Of a stretch of DNA of 64,000 nucleotides, positions 38,882 to 46,957 are shown piece by piece; position 1 is the stretch's first letter; every line of letters starts with the position of its first letter. Origin of the DNA: Hylemonella sp. (lineage in GTDB: Bacteria > Pseudomonadota > Gammaproteobacteria > Burkholderiales > Burkholderiaceae_C). The position numbers were made by a program, and so were the translations under genes. Below the pieces are notes generated by a model. The model was not told where the DNA came from, searched no databases, and saw only the letters and a program-made list of their open reading frames with translations. Location: contig JAUXVI010000030.1 of NCBI GenBank assembly GCA_030680575.1, positions 62,001 through 126,000 of the forward strand. Direction: 5' to 3'.

Positions 38882-39725
38882 ATTTAGGTGCGGCGAGGAA
38901 GGTGGCGGCCGACAACCGGCACGTATGGCCGATGGCACCAGGCAAGGTGTAGAGCCGTGGCGCTTGCCGGAACGCGAACAAGCGGTAGAGCTGGTACTGC
39001 GAGGCATGACGCTCCGAGGTCGCGACTTCGTTGCGGGTCACGAAGAAAGGCGTGTCGACGCCGTACTTCGTCGTCTTCACTTCAATCAGGCGCTCGGCGC
39101 CCGAAGCCTCAAACGAAAGAATGTCATAGCCCGCATGGTCGCCGCGCACCTTGGCCGTGTGTTCGATCTTCGCGGCCAGGGGTTCCTTGCCGGCATGGAT
39201 CAGCCGGGCGCGCTCGAAATTCAATACAAACAGTTCGCCGGCATCGCCCAAGGAGCGGTTCCGGGCTTCGCGTTCGATGTAGTTGGTGGGTAGGCGAATC
39301 GCCGGGATGGATGGTTCGGCGACCTCGTTTGTGTCTGTGCGAGGCCTGGGGCGTTCGGTCAGGACGGCAAGAATGTCTTCGACCTCCGGCACCACGATGG
39401 GACGGTCTGCATCTGAGGCTGCCAATGTGAACAAGTCCGGTGTTTTCCCGAGCCGCTCAGCCACAACCTCGGCCAAGAGCGACTGGTAGTTGAACCGAGG
39501 TTTGTAGCCGTTGATATAGGGGAAGCCGGAATCCAGCAAAGCCGCGCTGATGTTGGCGTGCTTGAACTCAATTGACGCGTCGGAGCGGCCTTGCAACAGT
39601 GGCAGGAGCGCTTGACGATGTGCCGTCTTGTTGTACGGCGTTCCAGCGAGTTCTGAGGCCAGCATCGACAGGTAGTCATCAACGATGGCTTCAACCTCGA
39701 CCCGGCTCCAGTCAGTGTTGCTCAT
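38880..39725 (-). CDS. DUF3883 protein, predicted PD-(D/E)XK-type nuclease
   Basis: The 281-residue protein has two parts. The N-terminal half (about residues 8-95) has the conserved segment YNKTAHRQALLPLL...IEFKHANISAALLDSGFPYINGYKPR, seen in stand-alone DUF3883 proteins. The C-terminal half (about 150-260) has a nuclease-like core: G-Y-D-I-L-S-F (Asp), then L-I-E-V-K-T-T (Glu-x-Lys) and FFVTRNEV, as in Mrr/NOV-type restriction-fold proteins. It may bind or cut DNA, but no partner methylase or helicase is adjacent. It lies between gap and a PPIase, with a bidirectional terminator on the gap side. Function unproven. Confidence 0.75.
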   Translation of the reverse strand: MSNTDWSRVEVEAIVDDYLSMLASELAGTPYNKTAHRQALLPLLQGRSDASIEFKHANISAALLDSGFPYINGYKPRFNYQSLLAEVVAERLGKTPDLFTLAASDADRPIVVPEVEDILAVLTERPRPRTDTNEVAEPSIPAIRLPTNYIEREARNRSLGDAGELFVLNFERARLIHAGKEPLAAKIEHTAKVRGDHAGYDILSFEASGAERLIEVKTTKYGVDTPFFVTRNEVATSERHASQYQLYRLFAFRQAPRLYTLPGAIGHTCRLSAATFLAAPK

Positions 39726-39743
39726 GACCGCCGGGGCCTGGGT

Positions 39744-40214
39744 TCAGTGGTGATGCCCGTGCGCCCCGTGCGCATGGCCATGGGTCACTTCCTCGGCGCT
39801 GGCGGCACGCACCTCCAGCACCTTGATCGCGAAGCGCAGCACCTTGCCGGCGTGCGGGTGGTTGCCGTCGAGCAGTACCTGCGGTCCCTTGATCTTCACC
39901 ACGTTGAACACCTGTTCCCGGCCGTCGTCGGTCATGCCGCGCAGCTGGCCGCCAACTTTCACGCCCGGCGGGAACTCGCTCTTGGGGATGGTGCGCACCA
40001 GGCCTTCGTCGCGCACGCCGAAGGCTTCTTCGGGTTGCAGCACGAGGTTGGTGCTGTAGCCGGCGGCTTGGCCTTCGAGCGCGGCTTCGAGTTTGGGGAA
40101 GGTGTTGCCATAGCCGCCGTGCAGGTAGGCCTGCTCACCCGATTCGAGCGGCTTGCCTTGTGCGTCGGCGACGCTGTAGCGGATGGTGACGACGGTGTCT
40201 TTGCTGATCTGCAT
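39744..40214 (-). CDS. slyD: FKBP-type peptidyl-prolyl isomerase, SlyD-like
   Basis: Prolyl isomerase/chaperone with an IF insertion and a metal-binding tail. The 156-residue protein shows the FKBP start MQISKDTVVTIRYSVADAQG, the insert-in-flap AAGYSTNLVLQPEEAFGVRDE, LVRTIPKSEFP and the NHPHAGKVLRFAIKVLEV end, and closes with a His-rich tail (HGHAHGAHGHHH) that would bind nickel or zinc. The ATG at 40214 is chosen over a TTG 15 bases upstream. Confidence 0.92.
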   Translation of the reverse strand: MQISKDTVVTIRYSVADAQGKPLESGEQAYLHGGYGNTFPKLEAALEGQAAGYSTNLVLQPEEAFGVRDEGLVRTIPKSEFPPGVKVGGQLRGMTDDGREQVFNVVKIKGPQVLLDGNHPHAGKVLRFAIKVLEVRAASAEEVTHGHAHGAHGHHH

Positions 40215-40225
40215 AAGAATATGAA

Positions 40226-40290
40226 TCAAATTGGGCTGTAGCCCTTGTTAATAAAGCGCCAGTAGCTATGCTTTTGATAGCTATCCAAGA
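40226..40290 (-). repeat. TAGCT-type repeat element (family 2) at the topB stop
   Basis: On the minus strand: GGATAGCTATCAAAAGC, ATAGCTACTGGCGC, TTATTAAC, then AAGGGCTACAGCCC. The topB stop TAG (40281-40283) is the TAG of GGATAGCTATC. It shares TAGCT, GGCGC and GGGCTACAGCCC with the element at 49877-49946. Confidence 0.6.
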
Positions 40291-43202
40291 TGCTTGCCGA
40301 CGATGCCAGCCAGCTCGAACATCGTGACCTGCGGCTTGCCGAACACCGGCAGCAGCTTGGCGTCGGCGTTGATGGCGCGCTTGTTGGTCGCGTCCTGCAG
40401 GCCGTTGGCCTTGATGTAATCCCACAGCTTCTTGACCACCTCGGTGCGTGCCACTGGTTCGTTGCCGATGACGGCCGCCAGCGCCGCGCTGGGCACCTTG
40501 CCGGCTGCCGGCTTGCGCGGCGCCTTCGGGGTGGCGCTCTTGGCCGGTGCTTTCTTCGCGGCAGCTTTTTTCGCCGGCACCTTCTTGGCGGCTGGGGCAG
40601 CTTTGGCCGTCGTCTTGGCCGAGGGCTTGCGTGGCGGGAATTTGCTGGGTGCGAACTCGAAGTTCACCTTGCCGGCTTCGGCGTCCCAGGCCAGCATGGC
40701 CTTGAAGGGGCGGCGCGTGCGCATGGAGACGAACTTGTCGAGCAGGTCGGTTTTGCCGGTGGCCAGCAGCTTTGTCATCTGCTCACGCTCGACCGGCTGT
40801 TGCAGGATGATCTGGCCGCTCTTGAAGTCACAGCTCGGCGTGGCCTGCGCCATCGTTGGCACCGATTTTTCGCAAACGTAGTTCTTGCCGTGTTCGTACA
40901 CCGCGCCGCCGCACTTGGGGCAGGCGCCGAGCGATTCCTTGGCCGAGAAGTCCACCAGCTCGCCGGTTTCCTCTGCCTTGTCGTCACCGAAGTCGAATTC
41001 GAGTTTGTAGTTCTTTGCCTCTTCGTCGAACTTGATCACCATCTCGGCCGTGAACGGCCAGCCGGCCTTGGAGCGGAAGCCGTCCAGCGGGCCGATGCGT
41101 TTGTCGCGCAGGAACTGCTCCACCTCGGCCACCTCAAAGGTGCGGCCGGCCGGCGTCTTGCCGAAGGAGAAGCCGCAGCCTTCGCTGTTGCCGTCCTTGC
41201 CGGTGCAGGCGTAACGGCGGTAGTTTTCCTTCACCACGCCGCCGCAGTTCGGGCACGGCGTGGTGAGGGTGGCGTAGTCGCCCGGCACGGTGTCGCGGTC
41301 GTATTCCTTGGCCTTCTTGACGATGTGCTCGGTCATCTCGGCGATCTCGCGCATGAATTCGTCACGCGAGAGGCGGCCGTGTTCCATCTCGGCCAGCTTG
41401 TATTCCCATTCGCCGGTCAGCTCGGGCTTGGAGAGTTCTTCCACGCCCAGGCCGCGCAACAGTGTCATGAGCTGGAAGGCCTTGGCAGTGGGGATCAGCT
41501 CGCGCCCTTCGCGCAGCATGTACTTCTCGGCGATCAGGCCTTCGATGATGCTGGAGCGGGTGGCTGGTGTGCCCAGGCCTTTTTCCTGCATGGCTTCGCG
41601 CAGCTCATCGTCTTCCACCATCTTGCCGGCGCCTTCCATGGCGCCCAGCAGCGTGGCTTCGGAGTAGCGGGCCGGCGGCCGGGTCTTCAAGGCCTTGGGG
41701 TCGACCTGTTCGGTCTGCACGCGTTCGCCCGGCTGCACCGGCACCAGCATCTTGCTGCTGCCCTCGCCCGGGGCCAGTTCGTCTTCGGCTTCCTTGCCGT
41801 AAATCGCCAGCCAGCCCGGCTTGACCAGCACCTTGCCTTCGCTCTTGAAGGCGTGGTTGGCGGCGGTCGTGATGCGCGTGGTCACCTGGTATTCGGCGCT
41901 GGGGAAAAACACCGCCATGAAGCGGCGCACCACCAGGTCGTACAGCTTCTGCTCGGCGTCACTCAGGCCGCTGGGGGCCTGCAGCGTCGGGATGATGGCA
42001 AAGTGGTCGCTGACCTTGGCGTTGTCGAAGATACGCTTGCTGGGCTTGATGTAGTTGTTGTTCAGCGCCGTGAGCGCGTGCGGCGCCAGGTGTTTCATGC
42101 CGGAGTCGGCCAGCATGCCGAAGGTGTCCTTCACCACCGGCAGGTAGTCCTCGGGCAGGTGGCGTGAATCGGTACGCGGGTAGGTCAGGGCCTTGTGGCG
42201 CTCGTACAGGCTTTGCGCCAGCGACAGCGTGGTCTTGGCAGAGAAACCGAACTTGCCGTTGGCCTCGCGCTGCAGGCTGGTCAGGTCGAACAGGGCCGGC
42301 GAGGCCTGGGTGGTGGGTTTGCTTTCCTCGGTGACGGTGGCGCTCTGGCCGCGCACGGCGTCGGCGATGGCCTGCGCTTCCCGTGCGGACCAGACGCGGT
42401 CGGCCTTCTGTTCCGGGTCGGGCTCCACGCCCTCGCTGGCCGGCGCCTTTTTCCATTTCGGGTCGAACCACTTGCCGGCGTATTCGCCGGCTTGCGCGCC
42501 GAAGCTGGCGTGCACCTCCCAGTAGTCGCGGCTGACGAACTTGCGGATTTTTTCTTCGCGTTCCACCACCACGGCCAGTGTCGGTGTCTGTACCCGGCCA
42601 ACGGTGGTGAGGAAAAAGCCGCCGTCGCGCGAGTTGAAGGCGGTCATGGCACGCGTGCCGTTGATGCCCACCAGCCAGTCGGCCTCGGAGCGGCTGCGCG
42701 CGGCGTCGGCCAGCGGCTGCATCTGCTTGTCCGTGCGCAGCGCATTGAAACCGTCGCGGATGGCCTGCGGCGTCATGCTCTGCAGCCACAGGCGGCTGAC
42801 CGGCTTGCCCAGCGGCTTGGCGCCACCGGCGTACTGCTCGATCAGGCGGAAGATCAGTTCCCCCTCGCGGCCCGCGTCGCAGGCGTTGACGATCTTGTCG
42901 ACGTCCTTGCGCTTGGCCAGTTTGACCACGGCGTTCAGGCGCGTCTTGGTCTTGTCCACCGGCTTGAGGTCGAAGTGCGGCGGGATCACGGGCAGGTGGG
43001 CAAAGCTCCACTTGCCGCGCTTGACGTCGTACTGCTCCGGCGCCTGGATCTCCACCAGGTGGCCGACCGCGCTGGAGACGACGTAGGTGTCGCTCTCGAA
43101 GTATTCGTCATGCTTCTCGAACTTGCCAGCAATCGGCGTGAGGGCGCGCACGATGTCCTGGGCGACCGAAGGTTTTTCGGCAATGACCAGTGTTTTGCTC
43201 AT
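40281..43202 (-). CDS. topB: DNA topoisomerase III with C-terminal SWIB domain
   Basis: Type IA topoisomerase that decatenates DNA and resolves recombination intermediates. About 973 residues: TOPRIM domain with D109-A-G-R-E-G-E, active-site Tyr341 in LTYPRTDSR, core domains to about 640, and two Cys4-type zinc segments (CPNCGG...CTGKDGNSEGCGF and CPKCGG...CEKS). A Lys/Ala/Pro-rich linker (about 865-905) follows, then a SWIB/MDM2-like domain (VARTEVVKKLWDYIKANGLQ...). The ATG at 43202 gives MSKTLVIAEKPS; an ATG at 43217 is also possible. Divergent from the SET gene across a Z-DNA-prone spacer. Confidence 0.95.
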   Translation of the reverse strand: MSKTLVIAEKPSVAQDIVRALTPIAGKFEKHDEYFESDTYVVSSAVGHLVEIQAPEQYDVKRGKWSFAHLPVIPPHFDLKPVDKTKTRLNAVVKLAKRKDVDKIVNACDAGREGELIFRLIEQYAGGAKPLGKPVSRLWLQSMTPQAIRDGFNALRTDKQMQPLADAARSRSEADWLVGINGTRAMTAFNSRDGGFFLTTVGRVQTPTLAVVVEREEKIRKFVSRDYWEVHASFGAQAGEYAGKWFDPKWKKAPASEGVEPDPEQKADRVWSAREAQAIADAVRGQSATVTEESKPTTQASPALFDLTSLQREANGKFGFSAKTTLSLAQSLYERHKALTYPRTDSRHLPEDYLPVVKDTFGMLADSGMKHLAPHALTALNNNYIKPSKRIFDNAKVSDHFAIIPTLQAPSGLSDAEQKLYDLVVRRFMAVFFPSAEYQVTTRITTAANHAFKSEGKVLVKPGWLAIYGKEAEDELAPGEGSSKMLVPVQPGERVQTEQVDPKALKTRPPARYSEATLLGAMEGAGKMVEDDELREAMQEKGLGTPATRSSIIEGLIAEKYMLREGRELIPTAKAFQLMTLLRGLGVEELSKPELTGEWEYKLAEMEHGRLSRDEFMREIAEMTEHIVKKAKEYDRDTVPGDYATLTTPCPNCGGVVKENYRRYACTGKDGNSEGCGFSFGKTPAGRTFEVAEVEQFLRDKRIGPLDGFRSKAGWPFTAEMVIKFDEEAKNYKLEFDFGDDKAEETGELVDFSAKESLGACPKCGGAVYEHGKNYVCEKSVPTMAQATPSCDFKSGQIILQQPVEREQMTKLLATGKTDLLDKFVSMRTRRPFKAMLAWDAEAGKVNFEFAPSKFPPRKPSAKTTAKAAPAAKKVPAKKAAAKKAPAKSATPKAPRKPAAGKVPSAALAAVIGNEPVARTEVVKKLWDYIKANGLQDATNKRAINADAKLLPVFGKPQVTMFELAGIVGKHLG

Positions 43203-43236
43203 AACGGCGTTTTTCATCTGACTACAATCCAGTTCT

Positions 43237-43281
43237 CGCGTGCGCGCATGCGCATGCACGTGAGCGCGCACACGCGCGCGC
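43237..43281. other. Alternating purine-pyrimidine tract (Z-DNA-prone)
   Basis: Bases 43237-43262 (26) and 43264-43281 (18) alternate pyrimidine and purine without exception, mostly CG and CA/TG steps, with a single phase break at 43262-43263. It fills the middle of the 112-base spacer between the divergent topB and SET genes. Such tracts flip to left-handed DNA under negative supercoiling. Confidence 0.85.
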
Positions 43282-43314
43282 CCATACGGATTCACCTTAC
43301 CAAATTTTTCAGCC

Positions 43315-43911
43315 GTGTCCAAACAAGCCCCCGCAAATCCCAGCCGCCGCATTCAGACCCGTCGCTCCGGCGTCCATGGCAAGGGGGTGTTCGCCGTGCA
43401 GGACCTCGCCGAAGGCGAGACCATCATCGAGTACGTGGGGGAGGTGATTTCCTGGGAGGAGGCGCAGCGTCGCCATCCGCACGACCCGAAGGACCCGAAC
43501 CACACCTTCTACTTCCACGTCGACGAAGACCATGTGATCGACGCCAAGCACGGCGGCAACTCCTCGCGCTGGATCAACCACTCGTGCGCCCCGAACTGCG
43601 AGGCTGACGAGGTGGAGGGCCGCGTCTTCATCAAGGCCTTGCGCAACATCAAGGCCGGCGAGGAACTGAACTACGACTACGGCCTGATCATCGACGAGCC
43701 CTACACCAAGAAGCTCAAGGCCGAGTACCCGTGCTGGTGCGGCGCCAAGAGCTGCCGCGGCACCCTGCTGGCCCCGAAGGACGACGAGCCGAAGAAGTCC
43801 AAGAAAAAAGACAAGAAAAAGAAGGACAAGGCAAAGAAAGACAAAGTGAGCAAAGCCAAGGCAGAAAAAGGCCAGGCCAAGAAATCCAAAGCCAAGGGCG
43901 ACAAGCGCTGA
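43315..43911 (+). CDS. SET-domain protein lysine methyltransferase with lysine-rich tail
   Basis: Bacterial SET protein of 198 residues, starting at GTG (43315). The SET domain (about residues 9-125) has the N-terminal GVHGKGVFAVQDLAEGE, the SAM/substrate motif NHSCAPNCE (about residues 89-97) and the YDY motif in ELNYDYGL. A post-SET-like cysteine group (CWCGAKSCRG) follows. The last 45 residues are almost all Lys/Ala/Asp/Glu, resembling histone H1-like tails, which suggests DNA or acidic-protein binding. Methylation target unknown. birA follows after 31 bases. Confidence 0.88.
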   Translation: MSKQAPANPSRRIQTRRSGVHGKGVFAVQDLAEGETIIEYVGEVISWEEAQRRHPHDPKDPNHTFYFHVDEDHVIDAKHGGNSSRWINHSCAPNCEADEVEGRVFIKALRNIKAGEELNYDYGLIIDEPYTKKLKAEYPCWCGAKSCRGTLLAPKDDEPKKSKKKDKKKKDKAKKDKVSKAKAEKGQAKKSKAKGDKR

Positions 43912-43942
43912 AGGACGCAGCCATCGTGACAAAGCCGGTGCC

Positions 43943-44785
43943 ATGAAACCCAGCGGACGCGTCTTGAAATGGCCGGCCGAGGCGATCTGGGAGGCCGTGG
44001 CACCCACCCTGCCCGGTTTCACGGTCGAGGTGCTGCCGCAAATTGATTCCACCAACACCGAGCTGATGCGCCGCGCCCGCGCCGGGCAGGCCGAACCGGT
44101 GCTGCTGGTGGCCGAAACCCAGAGCGCCGGCCGGGGTCGGCTGGGCCGGCAGTGGGACAGCGGCACGGCTGAGCAGGTTGGCGCGGCCCTGACCTTTTCC
44201 CTCGGCCTGCCGCTGCAGATGGCGGACTGGTCCGGCCTGTCGCTGGCGGTGGGTGTGAGTGTGGTGCAGAGCCTGCACCCCGACCTGCAACTCAAATGGC
44301 CCAACGACATCTGGCTGCACGACCGCAAGTTGGCCGGCATTCTGATCGAGACCGCAAACAACGCCCCCACGCTGGCCACTGCTGCCGCTGGCACCTTGGG
44401 GCAGCCCGGTGCTGCCGGTAGCGGCGCCATGCGTTACGCCGTCATCGGCGTGGGTATCAACATTGCACCGCGCACGGCCACCGGCCTGGCCACGCCGCCG
44501 GCCTGGCTGCAGGAGCTGGAACCCTGCCTCGATGCGCCCGCCGCGCTGCTGCGCGTGGCCGCACCGCTGGTGCAAGCCGTCCAGCGCTTTGAAGCGCAGG
44601 GTTTCGCGCCGTTCCGGGAGGCTTTCCTGCGACGCGATGCGCTGTCCGGCCGCTCGGTGAACCTGAGTGACGGTAGCCAAGGGCTGGCGCAGGGGGTGGA
44701 CGGCAGCGGCGCCTTGCTGGTGCATACTTCGGCGGGTCTGACCCGGGTCAACAGCTCCGAGGTCAGCGTCCGTCCCTCCACCTGA
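43943..44785 (+). CDS. birA: Biotin--[acetyl-CoA-carboxylase] ligase
   Basis: Attaches biotin to the BCCP subunit of acetyl-CoA carboxylase. The 280-residue protein has the ATP/biotin motif GRGRLGRQWDS (about residues 70-80), LKWPNDIWL and KLAGILIE. No N-terminal helix-turn-helix precedes the catalytic domain, so this is a class I ligase without repressor function. The SPOR-like gene follows after 15 bases. The usual Burkholderiales neighbour coaX is not present here. Confidence 0.93.
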   Translation: MKPSGRVLKWPAEAIWEAVAPTLPGFTVEVLPQIDSTNTELMRRARAGQAEPVLLVAETQSAGRGRLGRQWDSGTAEQVGAALTFSLGLPLQMADWSGLSLAVGVSVVQSLHPDLQLKWPNDIWLHDRKLAGILIETANNAPTLATAAAGTLGQPGAAGSGAMRYAVIGVGINIAPRTATGLATPPAWLQELEPCLDAPAALLRVAAPLVQAVQRFEAQGFAPFREAFLRRDALSGRSVNLSDGSQGLAQGVDGSGALLVHTSAGLTRVNSSEVSVRPST

Positions 44786-44800
44786 ACCCTGTTCGACCGC

Positions 44801-45457
44801 ATGCGACTTCTTGTTCTGGCGCTGGTGCTGCTCAACGGCCTCTACTACGCCTGGTCCCACGACCTGCTGCGCGACTATGGGTTTGCGCCGGCCCGACAAT
44901 CCGAGCCGCAGCGCTTGGCGCAGCAGATCCGGCCCGAGGCCATCCGCATCCTGTCGCCCGACGAAGTGCGTCAGGCAGAGCCGGTAGCTTCCGTCGCGAC
45001 CAAGGCGCCGGAGTGTCTGCAGGTCGGCTTGTTTGACGAGGCGCAGGTGCCGACGTTGCGTAAGGCGCTGGAAGACGCGCTCCCCGCGGGTTCCTGGTTG
45101 CTGGACGCGGCGATCGAGCCGGCGCGCTGGATCGTCTACATGGGGCGCTACCCGAATGCCGAGATCCTGGCGCGCAAACGCGCGGAGCTGGCCAGTCTCA
45201 ATCTGCGCTTCGAGCCGCTGATCAACCCCGAATTGGAGCCCGGCCTGTCGCTGGGGGGCTTCACGACGCAGGACGCGGCCAACGAGGCGCTGGCGGCGCT
45301 CAGCCGGCGCGGCGTGCGCACGGCGCGTGTGGTGCAGGAGCGCGCCGAGGTGCGTGGCAGCCTGCTCAAGATCCCGGCGGCCGACGAGGCTCTGCGTCTG
45401 CGGCTGGACGAGGTCAAGCCGGTGCTGGCCGGCAAGCCGCTGCGCAACTGCAAGTGA
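44801..45457 (+). CDS. Membrane-anchored SPOR-like hypothetical protein
   Basis: A 218-residue protein with an N-terminal helix (about residues 3-20; LLVLALVLLNGLYYAW) and a periplasmic part. The region about residues 70-180 (CLQVGLFDEAQVPTLRKALED..., WIVYMGRYPNAEILARKRAELASLNL..., LSLGGFTTQDAANEALAALSRRGVRTARVV) has the repeated beta-alpha pattern of SPOR-type peptidoglycan-binding domains. It lies downstream of birA, where a SPOR gene is common in Burkholderiales. Converges on the kinase gene with a 3-base gap. Confidence 0.7.
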   Translation: MRLLVLALVLLNGLYYAWSHDLLRDYGFAPARQSEPQRLAQQIRPEAIRILSPDEVRQAEPVASVATKAPECLQVGLFDEAQVPTLRKALEDALPAGSWLLDAAIEPARWIVYMGRYPNAEILARKRAELASLNLRFEPLINPELEPGLSLGGFTTQDAANEALAALSRRGVRTARVVQERAEVRGSLLKIPAADEALRLRLDEVKPVLAGKPLRNCK

Positions 45458-45460
45458 ACT

Positions 45461-46918
45461 TCAGACGTCCTGCGCCAGCTCTGGATCGTCGAGGTTGAAG
45501 CGCACATTGAAGCGCGCACCCGGTGGTAGCTGGCCCGCACGCGTCTCTTCCACGCTGATGTCGGCGTGGTGCTGGTGGGCGATTTCCTTCGCGATCGGCA
45601 GGCCCAGGCCCGAGCCATCTGCCTCCACCCCCAGGGCACGGTAGAAGGGCTGGAACATCAGTTCGCGTTCCGCTTGCGGGATGCCCGGGCCGGAATCCTC
45701 TACCTGCAGCAGGATCACCTTGCCGAAGGGGTCGGCCAGCACGCGCGCCGTGATGACACCGGGTTTCTCCGCGCTGGAGGGCGTGTAGTTGATGGCGTTG
45801 TCGAGCAGGTTGCGCACCAGTTCCTTGAGCAGAGTCGGATTGCCTTCCAGCGTGATGCCGGGTGTGCCAGGCTGGGCCCCTTCGTAGCCGAGGTCAATGT
45901 GCTTGTCCATGGCGCGCGGCACGCAGTCCCGCACCACGTCCATGGTCAGGCGTGCCAGGTCGCAGCTCTGGCGGCTGATGGCGGTGTTGCCGCCTTCGGC
46001 GCGGGCCAGGGCCAGCAGCTGGTTGACGGTGTGGGTGGCGCGGATGCTGGAGCGGCCGATCTGGCGCAGCGACTGCTTGAGCTCCTCTGCATTGGTGCCT
46101 TCGCGCTGGGCCAGGTCAGCCTGCATGCGCAGACCGGCCAGCGGCGTCTTGAGCTGGTGCGCCGCATCGGCCAGGAAACGCTTTTGCGTGGCGATCGAAT
46201 CCTTCAGCCGCAGCAGCAGGTCGTTCACCGAGGCCACCAGCGGGGCCACTTCCAGCGGCACGGTCTGGGCGTCCAGCGGGCTGAGGTCGTCCGGCTTGCG
46301 GGCGCGGATGCGTTCTTCCAGCCGATGCAGCGGCTTGATGGCCTGCACCAGCGCCAGCCAGACCAGCAGCACCGCCAATGGCAGGGTGACGAACTGCGGC
46401 AGCATGACGCCCTTGATGATTTCGGCGGCCAGCACCGAGCGCTTGTCCAGCGTCTCGGCCACCTGCACCAGGGCCATCTTGCTGCCCGGCAGGTTGAGCG
46501 GTACCCACATGTAGGCGACCTTGATGTCCAGACCGTGGAACTCGTCGTCACGCAAACGGACTTCACCCGGCACCACCGGGGTATCTTCCGGCGGCAGCGG
46601 GAAGTCGCGTTCGCCGCTGAGGTATTCGCCGCGCGCCCCGAGCACCTGGTAGTAGACGGTGTCGGCATCATCGGCGCGCAGCAGTTCACGCGCCGGCAGC
46701 GGCAGGTTGAACTGCACGTGCTGCTGCTTGACCGTGATCAGCTGGGCCAGGGCATTGACGTTGTACTCCAGCGCGCGGTCGAACGGTTTGCCGGCAATGC
46801 TTTGTGCCACCAGCCAGGTCAGCACCAGGCTGATCGGCCACAGCAGCAGCAGCGGCGTGAGCATCCAGTCAAGGATTTCGCCAAACAGCGAGCGCTGCTC
46901 ACGCTGGAAAAGTTTCAC
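45461..46918 (-). CDS. Sensor histidine kinase, TctE-like
   Basis: Inner-membrane kinase of 485 residues. Two membrane helices (about 20-43 and 172-193) bracket a periplasmic sensor; a HAMP-like linker and the dimerisation box FLADAAHQLKTPLAGLRMQ (phospho-His) follow, then ATPase motifs N (LVRNLLDNAINYT), G1 (VEDSGPGIP) and G2 (GSGLGLPIAK). Encoded 39 bases after the response regulator. TctE relatives sense tricarboxylates, but the ligand here is unknown. Confidence 0.93.
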   Translation of the reverse strand: MKLFQREQRSLFGEILDWMLTPLLLLWPISLVLTWLVAQSIAGKPFDRALEYNVNALAQLITVKQQHVQFNLPLPARELLRADDADTVYYQVLGARGEYLSGERDFPLPPEDTPVVPGEVRLRDDEFHGLDIKVAYMWVPLNLPGSKMALVQVAETLDKRSVLAAEIIKGVMLPQFVTLPLAVLLVWLALVQAIKPLHRLEERIRARKPDDLSPLDAQTVPLEVAPLVASVNDLLLRLKDSIATQKRFLADAAHQLKTPLAGLRMQADLAQREGTNAEELKQSLRQIGRSSIRATHTVNQLLALARAEGGNTAISRQSCDLARLTMDVVRDCVPRAMDKHIDLGYEGAQPGTPGITLEGNPTLLKELVRNLLDNAINYTPSSAEKPGVITARVLADPFGKVILLQVEDSGPGIPQAERELMFQPFYRALGVEADGSGLGLPIAKEIAHQHHADISVEETRAGQLPPGARFNVRFNLDDPELAQDV

Positions 46919-46957
46919 GTTGAAGGCGTCGGGTTGGGGCGGGCGTCGCCTGAATGC

